Positions 34,721-48,260 of a stretch of 64,000 bases of DNA are shown here, one piece after another. The DNA lies in NCBI GenBank assembly GCA_021904315.1, contig CM038921.1, positions 7,780,146-7,844,145 on the forward strand. The letters are read 5' to 3'. The DNA is from Sphagnum magellanicum (lineage: Eukaryota; Streptophyta; Sphagnopsida; Sphagnales; Sphagnaceae). The stretch's first letter is position 1. Every line of letters begins with the position of its first letter. A program made the position numbers and the translations under genes. The notes under the pieces are model-generated. The model was not told where the DNA came from and did no database searches. It was given only the letters and a program-made list of their open reading frames with translations.

Positions 34721-37700
34721 TAGACTTCTAATTCTACATCAATCACAATTAGCATTAAAAATTTAGTAAAGGATTTACAACCAACCCTAAGGAAATTTGG
34801 TCAATTTTTTCTCACAAAAATCAAATTGTTTAAATTGTCTAATTGTAAATGACATCTTATTAGAATAATAAGCATTCCTACTAAAGAAAAAATTCTTTTC
34901 ATATCAATTTGTGATTCAATAATCCCCAATATTTTATGAGTATGGAATCCAATTATAGGAAACATGGTTTTTTGTTTCTGCCACCATTAAAAACGACATT
35001 TGATGTTTTTGACATCAACTCGATATCACTTGAAATCAAAAGCTTTATATTCACAAGCTCCTTTGGTGGCTCACTAATGCTAATTGTCATTCAAAGATAT
35101 CCAAATTATAATTTTCATCAACTTCTTGGTTAACAATATTAGTTTCAAATTTAATTAAGGGGTGCAAATGATGATGGCATTTTACAAGCATGGATATAAA
35201 GATTTTGTATCATAATCTTCAACAATGGCCTTTCCTTGCTAATGGTTAATAAGTGAGGACATTAAATGAAAAATGTTAAATCTAGGGTTCAACATTAAAA
35301 ATAACATATTTTTATTTTTATTTTTTTCATATTTCCTTTGAATGGAAATAAAATAATCCAAAACCCAACAACTTTTTTTTCTAATGTGGAAACTGAACAT
35401 GCTATCTCAAAAACAAGGTTGGTGTATTCATCCATTAGGTTATCAAAGATAGTTGTAATTTTCATTTCATTTGTGAATTTCAAACTCTTGGATGTTGCAA
35501 AATTTAATGCATCATTTAATAACCAATGACACCAAGATTGGTTTATAACATAAGCATATATAACATGGCAAAAGAAATCAACAATAATCTAGGAAATGTG
35601 CCATGTCAAAGGAGGTGGCACTTTGCAATGATCTTCATAATATTATGCATGTTATAACAAAACATTATAGTTTTTTTAAACTACAAAGCTTCTTGAAAAA
35701 GGATAATTTTACTAGCAAATTTACAAAGGCAAAAAACTAGGTTAGATTATATTTTAAGCAAAAAAAATTTCTAAATGCAAATAAAATGGTTTTTAAGGAA
35801 AAATTAAAAGATACTTTGTTTTCATTAAGGTATTTAGTTTCTTTGAAAACAAACTAAAATTCACACATGCCTAATTCCATTATTATTGTCCATGCCCTAA
35901 TTTTTTGGGCTAACTAATACACTTTTGCAAATCCCCTTGTAAAGACTTGATAGACACATATTTCAAGTCTTTGCAAACTTTTCATATGTTGTGGCACGTT
36001 GACATGATTTAAAGAATGCATGCCCAAAAATAATTCCTTGGAAACTATCCCCCAAACCCAATACTTCACAACTTACAATTGATTTTAATGTTGTAGTGAT
36101 AATATTTAAGTTAGACCTTTCATCCTCACATAAGTAACAATTTTTTTCTTCAATTCACATTTGCTCAACATCTCAATCAAATTTATGGCCAAAGTTTGTT
36201 TAGTAATATTAGTGACTTCAAAAACCCCAAAGGTAGCATGCTTTGCTCGTCGATCAATCCCCAAGAATTTGATCATTAATGAAAAATATCATGTGCACCT
36301 TTTGACATCTATATGTCTAGCTTGTAGTTGCAAAATCACATTTTACCAAGGTTGGCAAAACAAATAATTGTTTGGTTTTTTTCCATTAACTTAGGCAACA
36401 TTTCTTGTGAAAATTGTTTATTGGAAAATAAAATAATTCCTTGGACACAAATGCATACTAAAATGCACTAACCAAACATTTTTCATAAACTACAAGGATA
36501 AATTATTTTCATAATTAGAAACCCTAAATCCTCCAAAAATTGTTTTTCCTCCACATCATCTTTCTTGAAAGGTTCCTTCTTAACAAAAAAATTGAGAATA
36601 TAGTTACTAAATATATTATGCCTTCTTTTACTAGTTGTCTCTCCTCATTTGTTTTCACAAGATTGTTCACTTCTTCCTCAAATTTTTGGCAACAACAAAA
36701 TGGTTTATAAACACATGTTTTTTCGATACGATTATCCCATTTGTTGTATTATATAAAATTAAGGTTTTTTCTACTTGAGTTTTTGGTTTGAAATTAAAAT
36801 TGGATTATTATAACAAAAGATACAAGCCATGACTAGAGGAGATATAAGATCAACATCTTTGTTATTGTTGATATAATAAAATGCCCAACACAATGGAATT
36901 GTGTTATTTTTCAAAATTTTCTTTGCACATTCAACTTTTGTAAAAATAAAAAAAAATTTGCACCATTTTTTGAATTTTTGTTTAATTATGTTCAAAGATT
37001 TGGATTTTTTTCAAAAATCTTTTATAGAGGTTCATCTTCCATTAACACTTCATTCATGAAAACATCACATGTATTTCATTTAAAAAGGATTGTTCCATGT
37101 TCAAATTTCACAATAGATTGTTGTCCAATGGGTAGAGAAAAAATTAGACAATTTTATGATCTACCAAAATATTACAAACATGTACAAGCAATATAATATA
37201 CCAAATTGGACACATTTACAAAACAAGACATTCACAATCCTATCCTCTCAGTGCAAATTATAAAATTAATGTGTATGATTTGAATGTATGTATATGTAAG
37301 AGTAGTCTAAAATATAAATCCTACATCAAAAAGGAAAAAAAAAAAGTTCTTAGTTTTCATTTTGTTTGTCTTTTTTGCCTTCATTCCAAAACCATCACCT
37401 TCAATAGTAATGTTTTAGGGTTTAGGGTTTGTGAGAGCTTTGAAGCTTTCACCTTATGACTTTTGTTGCCTTACTGCTTCAACTTTGATGCAATTACGTG
37501 AAAAAAAAGTTTCAAAAATTTATGAACACCAAAAAGGAAGGCAAAATTGGGGTTGTGAACTACACATTGAAAGCTCTATCAATTGTCACAAAGTTTCAGC
37601 CTTCCAACTTTCTCCCATTTTTTAATTTTTTCATCTTTCACCAAATCCCCTTTGTTTTTTTTTTAATGACTTTATTAGCTTTTTTCTTTCACCTCCCACC

Positions 37701-38600
37701 AAAACCTTTTTGTTTACATTCTTTTGGTGACAAGTTGTGAGCTTTCAACAAGTTCTATGAGTTTTTCAAGTCTTGTCATGAATGATATAGATCTATCACC
37801 TAATGAAAAGATGGTCCCAACATTTGCAAGCCATGATAGCAAGTTTGTTGTTGACAACTTGCCATAAGCAAATGGAAAGCTACATCATGTTGAGATTATT
37901 CCTATTCTTGGTGATGATTCATATGTATCAAATTTACACATGACAAATATTGGAAACAAATAATTCATTGGAAGCTTTACAATTCATTGATGTGGGTTTT
38001 TTTTGAAAGGTGAACAAACAAACACAAGACCTTTCTTAGAACCAAATAATATGATGCTTAAATTTGTCATATGGAAGTCATGGGAGGTGGTTGCAAGATA
38101 AGGTGGACCACTTTTTTGGTCACATTGTAGACTTTTGTTAAGTGTCATGGATTAACATGTCATTAACATGCCATAAAATCATCACTATGTCAAATTTGTT
38201 ATTGAATTAAGATTATCAACTTAAATAAATAAAAATATTTATTAAAAATTACAACATATATTTTCCAAATATATAATAGTGGATTTTTGTAGTTGGAAAA
38301 TATGGAGTGGTCTTTTGTCTATAACTTTATATAAACACATTTTTGTTTATGAATTATTTTTGGGAATCTTATAGGGATTGAATATATCATATATTAAAGG
38401 AAAAATAGAATAAATGAATTTAAAAAAATTTAACCCAAAAATATTTATGGATTTTTGAATGTTTTATGGACTTTATTCATATTCAATAATCATTTATTGA
38501 TGATTTTTATAAAAAATTAACATGGGCTTTTATTCACATAATACTTATTCGTTCATTAACCATTTTTTATTCCCTTGTTAAACAATGATATCACAATAAA
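34721..38600. other. AT-rich intergenic DNA, probable decayed mobile elements
   Basis: Only short open frames (60-80 codons) occur and none matches a family that I know. A TTTAGGGTTTAGGGTTT word lies at 37416-37432. The stretch may include the decayed interior of an LTR element and the unread 5' part of the hAT element that follows. Confidence 0.35.
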
Positions 38601-38689
38601 TTACAATTTTAACATTATCAAATGAACTGTTTATCTGTTGGAATTGATCCAACTTATTTATAACCACCTTGGGTCTTAAAGTTTTGGCA

Positions 38690-40840
38690 TTACACACCAA
38701 GTTATGAAAATGTTTCATTGTTTACCATAAATCAAATGGCATTACATCCATGAAAAAACATGTTGAAATTTAGCATAATACCTTACTTAAATAATTCCTT
38801 GAAGACGTAACCTATGTCCCATGAGCCACCCAAAAAGAAGGCACAAATAATGCCCTTTGCCATTTCTAGGTTTTTTTTTGTTAACCAATTCAAGAAGGAT
38901 GATGAAAACCAAGTTGGTTTCTTGAAGGATTTGATATTCTTTGTGATTAAAGACTACTTGCCCATGAGGATTGTTGAATCCATTTGGTTCTAGAGATTTG
39001 CATATAAGTTATGCCCAAAGGTGGTCTTCCTTAGCAAGAAGGTTTTGGTGGATGAAGTTTTACCTAGATTGGTGGAAAAGGCTATGGTTATTTATGTGTA
39101 ATTTGACACATGCATAACCACATGCACATTTGACTTATCGACATCAAAAGGGGCACATGACATATTTATTGTGGTTGTTAACTTTTTGTTTAATAAATGT
39201 GAGGCCAAACATGTGATTATCAGGTTGTTTAAGGTGAGTGACATTAGTGGTGAAGCTATGGTTCCAAGATTACAACTTTTAGACATTTCTGCCTTACTCA
39301 TAAAATCCTTGTTTACATCAAAGATGAGGGGTCCAATTTGCTAATGTTTTGAATTTGGTTGTTTCATGTGCAAGTTTGGGTATGTTCGAGCCATTTGATG
39401 GATCATGCTTTAAGCATGCCCCATCAAAGGTTTGCCAATATGTGATCATGGATGAGAAAATGACCCATGGATTGTCTTGCACATCCATAAAGATTGTTGA
39501 AATTGATATCCAAAAATGTAATGTTTTGCCAAAGAAGTTTGGGAAGGAAGGTAAGAATGGGAGAAAACTTGCATAGAATTTAGTTTGAGGCCTGAAAAAT
39601 TGAACACATTTGTCAAGACAAGGTGAATGTGATTTTATTTCTTTTTTTTATTACCAATTTTTAATTAATACAAGTCTTGAAATTTTGTTAAAACTATAAA
39701 TTTAATTAGGGTTTTATTGTTCTCACTAATGTGGTGTGAATTGAGTTTTTTTTTTTATGTATTTGTATTTGTAAGTCAATTTTATTATTCTAAAATGTTT
39801 TGATTTTTCAAATCACCATTGCATTGTGTTATAACCAACAAACTATAACATTATAGATTTACATTCCTTCATCATTAACATGGGTTGTTTACAAAACTAT
39901 AGTGAAAGTTTTGTCTCCCATTGTAAGGGGTTATGTTTTAAACCAAAGTTGAGGCCACTAGCTCCTTGGGGATGCCCTTCATTTTGTCATATTTACATGT
40001 GAGCAATTTGGTGAAAAACTTTCCCACAAGAAAGTTTTTGACAACATTATTGAAAAGTAGGTAAATGTTTTTTATTTTGAGTTGGATGATTTCATTTTTT
40101 GTATGAAGTGCCAAGTGTTGCATGTATTTTTGCCTTTCCTTTCTTTTTTTCAGTTTGTTGATAAGAAAAAAAACATAACATGTTGGCTTTGATGTTGGAT
40201 CCCAAGTATAAGAATATGTAGTTGGTGAGTATTTATCTATGTTGTGAAATTGTTGCCACCTTAATCGTTGAATATGACAAACAATTATTATTGCCTTTAT
40301 TGTTGGAGGGGCTTACAAGTTGTTGATGCCCAATAGGGTTCAAGACCTTGAAAAATCTACCTAATTTATGAACTTTCAAGATTTATTTCAACAATTTGAC
40401 ACAAATGCAAACATACAAAAACAACATAAGAAGAGAACTTGGATCATTCCGTTGTTATCCTATTGATTTGGAAATTTGTAAATGTGTTTTTATCATGATG
40501 GTGGACAGAAAAGCAAAAAATTCCCACTATGGTTATATTAGCATAATGGATTTTTGGCATCCCAACAATCCATAGTGAAACAATAGAATATTTTTTATTG
40601 TTGGAATTTCCATAGCATTTTGAAGATGTCAGTTTCAAATTGACAATTTGGACAAGCTTATTTTTGTGAACAAAAATTGGCTAGGTGATCCTCGTATTGG
40701 TTGCTTAAAACTTGCAAATTTAGCATTTGTATGTGAGACTAAATCTAATTTGATAAAGGAATTATATTTTGAATTTGTGAATGACGTTGAACGTGAAGAA
40801 TTTCTAAATGTCCATAATACATTTTATGGAAAGGTGTGAT
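38690..40840 (+). mobile_element. Decayed hAT-type transposase
   Basis: Several blocks in the right order match plant hAT/Ac-like transposases, separated by stops and frameshifts. They are NGITSMKKHVEI near 38736 (end of the BED-type region), KDLIFFVIKDYLPMRIVE near 38923, VLVDEVLPRLVEKAM near 39045, FDLSTSKGAHDIFIVVVN near 39128, IKDEGSNL near 39320, GSCFKHAPSKVCQY near 39405, LALMLDPKYKNM near 40183, VEYDKQLLLPLLLEG near 40268, and LDKLIFVNKNWLGDPRIGC near 40645. At least five in-frame stops (TAG/TAA/TGA) and frame changes show it is long dead. Terminal inverted repeats were not found. Confidence 0.75.
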
Positions 40841-43145
40841 GATTTATGAATTTGTTTTGGAATGTATAGGTGTTTGAAGTTTGTAGCATTTTGTTACATG
40901 GTAGTTAGCCAAATGCGTAAATCCATATACATATTGAGTGTCCATGAAGACAATAAAATCATTTTCATCTTAGGGTTCTTGTATAGAAAACTTTTCAGTG
41001 TTTTGAAATTGTGAGGTTTTCATCAAGTTTCTTTGAAGGTTTGTTTAATTATGTATCTATTTTGAGGGGAGTTAGAGATTGGTGGGAAGTCTAAGATTTT
41101 GATGGTTTGCCTTTGAGGAGGTTTTTTTGAAATTTTTTCTGTTTTAAAAATCTTTGTCCCACTTTTTTTTAAAAATTACACAAGCAAATGCTTTTCAAAA
41201 CTTCACAAGTGTTTGTCCTTTTGATTATGAAGTCTTCTGTTTTTTTCCATATTTGAGTGTATATCCTCTTATTATGAAGGTTTGTTTTTATTTTTTAAGT
41301 ATGTCTATTTTTTAGGTTTGTACTTTTGAGGTTTGTCTAGATTTTTTTAATTAATTTATTGTTTAGGTCTATTTGTCTTTCAGGATTGTTTGTCTTTTCA
41401 GGTATTTAGTTTGTAGTATGTATATCCATCTTTCAAGGGAGTTGAATATGTGAATATTCTTTGAGGGCCCATTTGAAACTACATATGAAACATGGAAGAA
41501 TGGCCTGCAGTAGAACCACTATAACAAAAAAAAAAACTATCATTTTATCTCATATTCGCATTATCTCTTTTCAATTGGTTTATAGTTTAGAAGTTGAGAA
41601 AATGACAAATCTATTGTAATTTTAAGTTTAGGTACAATGAAATTTGAAAACTTTGCATGTTTTGTTGGTGGTTTCCCCTTTGCAGCATGAATGAGTGTTG
41701 TTGGTTTTCCCGTTTTGCAATGTTTCATACAAGGGATTTTTCAGGCTTGCATTTTGAGACTTGAATAAAAAATCATCGATTATACCTGATAGGATTTCTC
41801 TCCCAGAATTGGGATATCTTAAGGAACCTAGTAGGATATCAGTTAGGGTTTCTGTTAAAGACTTAAGGATGTATTCCCCCTTCAAATGAATCTAACCCCT
41901 GGCCCTACTTCATACCCGCTTATTCATTGGAATTTAAAAAAGCCAAAACTGGCCTGTTCTTTGAAATTTGAATAAACTTAGATCTAGCCTGTCCTTTGAA
42001 AATAAGAATCTCGTATCACAAGGGCTAATTTTCGTATCTGGATGTTTTGACAAGACGTAAAGCATGGCTTGGATTTTTCCTTTGTATTTTCAGCTCCCTT
42101 ACCTGCCTGAGGAAACCTGTTTTCAGCAAGGGGGGATCTTCTGCGGTGGAAAGTACCAGCCAGGCTGTACTGGGATCTTCTGACCAGCGGAAGGTACCAG
42201 CCAGCCTGTCACTATTTCTAAAAAGTGAATAAATCCCAGCTCTGCGTTCCATGGGAAAATGACCTGAGAGTACAGGCCCTTCCCTGATTTTCGACCTGTT
42301 ACCTCGGCCTACCAGCCTCAGGCACGTATCTCAAATCACGGAAGGGCCTCTACTCAGGCCCTTCTCCTATACATAAAGAGTGAGAATTAGACGGGTCAGA
42401 TTTGGTATGCCAACGAATGCTAATGATCCCACCGGGTGTACATTCTGTCTCCACATTTTAGACGGATGTGCGATGTAGATTCTATCGTGGCCTTTACGTG
42501 GCCAAGTTCTTCCATCATTATGAGTGTCAAGTGGGGTGGTCCAAGTCCAAATCAGACTCCAAATCGGAGCATACTTCCCCTCCTCCCAAAACCCTAAACA
42601 CCTTCCCACCCCCCCCAATTTTTTTCTTTTTTTCTTTTATTCCGGTTTTTGGGGGCTGAATACATAACAAAAGAGCTCTCACTCAATTCAAAATTCTTTT
42701 ATTAAAAATAAGACACATTTTTAATGAGATAAGAACTACAGTAGGTACCTACCTATTATATCTTCCTTGTCCACAACCCAAAATATATGTTTTTTATTTT
42801 TGAGTATCCACCACCAAAAAATAAAATGATTTCTTTGTTTTTGGACAACCAAAACCCAAATTTATTTATTTATTTATTTGTTGTTTTTGGAGATCCACCA
42901 CCCAATTTTTATTTGTATTTTAAAAAAAAATTTGGCTTTTTGAGAGGGCATTTGATTACAAAAAAAGCTCTAGCAGTTTGATTGTTTGGAAAACAAACGT
43001 ACCTACTACATGTATGGTTTCGTTTTGCCTAAGTGGGAGAACCGGTACAGAGGAAACTCGATAAAGTTTCCGGGTCCCGCATTTGCTGAACTTACCCACT
43101 TAAGAGAGCATCAGCAATCTGGAAAGTAAACCTGTTAACGCTCCC
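40841..43145. other. Intergenic DNA downstream of the lipase gene
   Basis: 40841-41900 is AT-rich with many AGGTTTGT words. 42040-42400 is clearly GC-richer and contains an imperfect direct repeat: GGGATCTTCTG..GG, AAGTACCAGCCAGGCTGT at about 42135-42167, repeated as GGAAGGTACCAGCCAGCCTGT at 42188-42208. AGGCCCTTCC/GGAAGGGCCT words at 42276 and 42343 are inverted. This GC-richer patch may be a repeat fragment; no gene is recognised. 42600-43000 returns to AT-rich DNA. Confidence 0.4.
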
Positions 43146-45273
43146 TTATGTGGACTTCTTGTGGTTAACTGGGGGAACCGGTACATCTTCCACAAGGCGT
43201 CTTTGCTGGACCCACTCACCATCCTGGTAAACCAGTCCCTTGTTCTCGATCTGCCACCAGCTATCCGGAATGTTGTGGCCGGCCTTGAGGAAGTTGGAGC
43301 TCTTGTTGACGAGCGCGATGTCGCGAGCAAGCTTCTGCTTCTTCCCCAGCCCAGCCCAGCGTTGATGCCCGTGCACTAGATGCAAATAGCCTTCAAGGTT
43401 ATGACAATTGAAGATGTTAGAGCGTTCGGGATCCAAGTAAGGAGAATCGAAATTGTTCACCAACAATTGTACACCGGGATGGCTGTAAGTGAAAGGGAGC
43501 AAGTCAATGAGCTTGTCAATGAAGCTCAGTTGTGGAGGGAACAGATTCCCGGGGACTCGAGGTACGATGTCGTTCACATTCACCACTCGTAGTACCTTCA
43601 CTCCCAACGCATTCAACTGATCGCAGAAGGCATTGTTCCCCACTCTTGGACCTGCAAATGACATCACTGCAATCGGAATTGTCGCTTCTTTGTCGGGTCG
43701 TACTGGATGTGCTGTTTCGTCACCCCAATTTTCCGGAATGCGGCAACTGTCATTCCTGTTGTTGTTTCCAGCACCAGCTGCAGCAGGATCAGTGATCCGG
43801 TTGAATCCAGATTGGGCTATGTCGTAAGCATTCAAAGTCGCCAATGCGGAACCCAAACTATGACCTGTGACTGTGATGCTCAGGTCTTCTCCTTTGTATT
43901 TTTGAATCAACCGCTTGAGCTCTGTCAAGACCTGCAGCAGCAGATCACGTCGAACCCATTAGCAAACAAGGAATTCTAAGAATTCAAAATCACCATTAAT
44001 GCTGCAATCTGCTGTCATCTGTCCAAATTGCTACCGAATTTGTACAGGCATCTTCTTTTAAAGAAGAAAGAAGATCGTAACAACATGTGCTTACAAGTAA
44101 GTTTGTAGCTGCAGAACACTAGATTGGAGCTAGGTCTACATGTATATATACCAGTAATGCGTTTACCTGTTGACGTGCGCTGGTCTGTTTCAAGCGGGTC
44201 TCGGAGCTTTTGGTAGTGTAGAGATTCAAGAACCCCATCTCCACTCGGAGAGCAGCAGTGGTCGAGTCGCGATGGGGTCTGGAATCGATACCGGAAGGAA
44301 TCGGCCACATTTGGGCATCGGCAGCCCACTCCGTGCCCATGATGGTACCTCTCCAAGCGATCAGAATATCTCGACGCCCCAATTGCTTGATTTTCTCCTC
44401 GTCTGTGCACACTGCCACATAGCCAATCCAGTTGGAGTATCTGGACCACGCCTCCGGTGCCGTGAACAGGTTCAGCAACTTTGGCATACTCAAATCTGCC
44501 GTCGCGTATATGTACTGCGTCACTTCGTAGCCTGTATTCAGATGCTTCACTTTTTCAAACAGCTTGTCCTTGTCGTACCTGCCACGGTACAATAGAGAGA
44601 TTTGTTGTTTGGTTGTCAACTATGCTTGAATCTCAATCTAGGGTTTGCAAGGTGATTTGTTTTTTTTCAATAAATTTATATACCTGTTGCTTCCGTAAAA
44701 CATGGAGTGGGTATCGTGGTCGAAGGAATCATATGCGACTTGCGCGAATTCGCCATATCTGATCAGCTCACTTCGGAGATCTGCATCCAGAGGATCAAGA
44801 AGACCCTCCCAGTAGTTGGAACCATGAAGCTCACGCCATCTAGTGGCAACCCCTGGGTCAGATGGAGATGGTGCAGTACTAGTTGGCGCGCGAATTCCAA
44901 CGCCTATAGCGTTTGTCTTCATCGATGCTGAATATTGCGATGATGAGCTGCTGTTGCTGTTGCTGCCGCTGCTGCTGCAGCGAGTTGTATTGCTTGGGAA
45001 GCTGACGCCTGCTACAGTAGTGCTATAAGATTCTGATGGCGGCTTTGCTGCTGCTGCAGTTGCAACTAGCTGTTGCAGCTTGCTTAAAGAACCACCCAAT
45101 CGGCCACTAGCTTCTTGATATGCTGTAGAGGAGCTGAATTCCAGACCAGTTAGAGCCCGGAGTTGTGAGCCCTTGAAATTCTTGTATGCTACTGAAGCGT
45201 TGCTCAGAGTCCTAATCGTTGCTGAAGTGATGTTCAAAGACACGGGAGAAGCAGCCATGAAAACAGGATCCAT
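43146..45273 (-). CDS. DAD1-like class 3 lipase (phospholipase A1), probably plastid
   Basis: An acyl hydrolase of the plant PLA1-I group, whose members release fatty acids from plastid galacto- and phospholipids; DAD1 itself feeds jasmonate synthesis. Three exons on the minus strand (45273-44684, 44578-44167, 43931-43146) join in frame to 595 residues. The first 180 residues are Ser/Ala/Thr-rich with few acids, as in a plastid transit peptide plus linker. The lipase domain starts near [18 protein letters not shown]. It includes IAWRGT, the nucleophile elbow [10 protein letters not shown] (Ser about 359), FAGPRVGN, the acid in [11 protein letters not shown] (Asp about 455) and a His in [11 protein letters not shown] (about 518). 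The elbow has SLGS where most relatives have SLGG. C-terminal blocks [15 protein letters not shown] and WVQQRR are typical of this clade. Substrate cannot be predicted. Confidence 0.92.
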
Positions 45274-47190
45274 GGTCTAGGATTTCCAAGACTAGCAGCT
45301 GAAGAACATCAGATCCAAAAGCTTAATAGTCAGTAATACTCTAGTGCTGCTGCAGGTCGATAATAAACCAGACTGCAGGCATCAACAACAATGCACAGTC
45401 TTCATCAAACACATCAAATAGATTTTTTTTTTCTCTGCAGTGAAAAGAAGATCAGTACTGACCTATCTACAACATGAAACTCAATCCAAGTTCCAACCCA
45501 TTTACACCAAAAGTAGGTACTTCCAGCTTCGAGAATCAAATGAATCCAGCAACCAGTTAACTCCACAACAATACCAAACAAACACACAAAAACTTGCCAA
45601 AAATGTTCACACAACTGCAAACAAATTACTTATAAGAAATCTTTGATCTGGTCTCAAATTGAATTCAAAGATAGATGAAAACCCCAAGTCAGAGAATGTC
45701 AAAAACCATTTGAAGAGAGATCAGAAGAACAGATTTAAACCCCAAGAAAAAAAACAGTTTTGAAAAAAAAACCAAACAAACAAACAAACAAAAACAGGAA
45801 AACAATTTCTAAAAGAAAAGAAAAAACTCTTCCCAAGAGCTGTGTCTCAGCTCCTCCCAGGGAATTTGTGAAGCCCCTAGTCCAAGAGCTATATTGGGAA
45901 AAAGAAAAAAAATTTAAAATCATACATTGCCAGTCAGATTAAAACTTGAGCTAATTTTTACCAACAAAGAAAATACAAATAATTTTAAGCTTAAAATTGA
46001 ACAAAAGAAGAACTGTGACAAAGGTTTGTTCAAATTTCAAACCTGGCTGAAAATCAACAACCCAAAGCTCTGCTTCACAACCTCCAGGCTTTGCAAGTTC
46101 TACCCCTGGAGCTTGCTTTACAACCTGATGAGCATGCAAAGTGCACTTAGAGGCCAGATGGATGCTTACAGTCTAACAGCACGACCAGCTACTAGCTCTT
46201 TTTGCTCTTGTTCCTTTGCTGCTTCAGAAACTTCTCAAACTGATGATTCCTTCCCTATCTTGCACCACTTTAAGTACTAAGGAATTGGGTCTTGTTGACC
46301 TTTTTCCTCTAAATTTTTATTTATTTATTTATTTTATTTTTTCTGTTTTTTCACTTTGGCAGTAAAAATAAAAAATCTTTTGAAATTCCTACAATTGAGT
46401 TGAGAAAAAAAAATGTAAAGTAATTTTGCACTACCTAGGCACATCACACCATTGAGCTTTAGGGTTATAGGCATGCAATAATACCGTCAAACAAATTTCT
46501 AGAACTTTGGCATTGCAAGTAGCTGATTTTGAGAAAATTTGGCATCTATTGGAAACAATTTAGTTACTGCTGGAATCTGAAAGGTACTATGGTATTAGGA
46601 AACTGATATATTTGGCCAATAGTGCAAATTGCAATATATGACATGGGGATCGTATTAGTCGTTGACCTTACAGGAAATAATCCTCATTAAATTTGAGAAA
46701 AAATGGTTTCTTTTTTTTTTTTCTATTTTCAGTTTCATCATTTAATTTTTTTCTGAAAATATGAAGCCAAAGTACATGGTGATAACTAATGTATAGGACA
46801 ATGAGGGTTCTTCTATATTAATAAAAATTCATATCAATAATTTGGCTAATTTTTTTCCTAGACATTAGCAAAATAAGTTGAATTTACATTAGAAAAAAAG
46901 TCCAAAATTTTTCTCAACCTTTTTTTTGTTGAAGAAATTCAATGGAGGATGACATGATCATTAAGGAGAAACTTGAATGCAAATTTAAGTGCATGAGAAT
47001 GAATATGGGAGAGACTGAAGGAGTGCAATTGCAACTGAGTTATTATCATGAGGGCTATCAACTCAACCTTGTGAAAGAGTGTACACTAAGAAGTTTGCAC
47101 AGCACACAGTCCAATAGTATGAAAGCATGGGTTTGTGTGGATAACATAAAAAATCCAGCTCCCAGCATTCCAGTGTTTCTTTCTTGGTCA
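45274..47190. other. Lipase promoter side and AT-rich intergenic DNA
   Basis: The first 500 bases are likely leader and promoter of the minus-strand lipase gene. 46300-46960 is AT-rich with TTTATTTATTT tracts. No gene recognised. Confidence 0.4.
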
Positions 47191-47194
47191 ATTT

Positions 47195-47620
47195 GCTAAT
47201 GTAGGCAAAATGGCAATCATCCATAGGAAGACTTCTGAGAATTCTGTATGGACTCCTCAGAATTTGCTGCCTTCTCTGGTTGGATATGCTGCCGATTGCA
47301 ACGCTATATTCTTTAGTAAAAGGCAAAAGAATAGTTCGCTGTGTGCTCAGGGCACACACACACACACAGGGCTTTCGCCTTCTCTGGTTGGATTTGATAA
47401 GCCAAGGAATTTTGCAAACCGTTAAAAACCCCTTTATGAACTTTGTGAGTGTAAGTGTGATGAGTTAGGCAACACCTATACACACACAAACACTTGGCTT
47501 TCACCTTCTCTGGTTGGATTTGGTAAGCCAAGGAATTTTGCAAAACATTAAAAACCCCTTTATGAACTTTGTGAGTGTTAGTGTGACAACTTAGGCAACA
47601 ACCGTAGGACTCTATTCTAA
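47195..47620 (+). repeat. Tandem duplication, period 127 bp, with CA microsatellite
   Basis: GGCTTTCGCCTTCTCTGG at 47369 recurs as GGCTTTCACCTTCTCTGG at 47496. Both copies continue through TAAGCCAAGGAATTTTGC and CCCCTTTATGAACTTTGTG. A partial third copy of the CCTTCTCTGGTTGGAT word is at 47270. CACACA runs precede each copy. The start of this block (GGCAAAATGGCAATCATCC near 47202) matches the 28-kb repeat family. Confidence 0.8.
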
Positions 47621-47810
47621 GGAATCGCTGATGTTGGGTGGAAAAACAAATAAAAGTAAACTAAGAGAGTACTCTCCAAAAGTGACTGGATCTAGGCTTT
47701 CTTGTAGTTGGCATCTTTAGCCACTTTTAGATGGATCCAGGAAATCTGGACGCAAGGACCAAAACATGCACAGGGAGAAATTTTGTCCTTTTTCCAAGCA
47801 GAACAAGTCA

Positions 47811-48045
47811 GTGTTAATATTGCAGAACATGAGTTGCATACAAATTTATTCCTAATGCAGGGCATTCCTCCATAGGAATTAGCCACCTTGATGAGTACCC
47901 AAAAAGCAACTGAGAAGGAATTTTGTGGTTCTAACCATATATTTATTATTAACAATTCTCAAGGCATGTTAATATTGCAAAACAACCATATACATATTAT
48001 TAACAATTATCAAGGCATGTTAATATTGCAGAACATGAGTTGCAT
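47811..48045 (+). repeat. Local repeats with GGCATGTTAATATTGCA
   Basis: TTAACAATTCTCAAGGCATG at 47948 and TTAACAATTATCAAGGCATG at 48000 start two near-identical units about 52 bases apart, each followed by TTAATATTGCA. A third copy of TTAATATTGCAGAACATGAG lies at 47814 and again at 48021. Confidence 0.75.
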
Positions 48046-48200
48046 AATGAAAATAACCGTGGGCAGGATGCCCCACTGACATCCACAAACTTAGGGGGTG
48101 TTCAATATCCTATCACTAATAACCCACTTGGTGTGAATCATTCAGTCCCCATTGGATGTAAAGGGGGGCTGGGTATATACTCTGTCCCTTTTTCCTTTTT

Positions 48201-48260
48201 CAGCTCTTCAGTTCTCATTTGTTTGAAGTTCAGCTCTTCAGTTCTCATACGTTTGAAGTG
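48201..48260 (+). repeat. Tandem duplication, 30-bp unit
   Basis: CAGCTCTTCAGTTCTCAT followed by GTTTGAAGT occurs twice in direct succession, with two or three differences between the copies. Confidence 0.85.

Noticed and set aside
43161..45028. Plus-strand open frames over the lipase gene
   Set aside because: Shadows of the lipase exons; no independent motifs.
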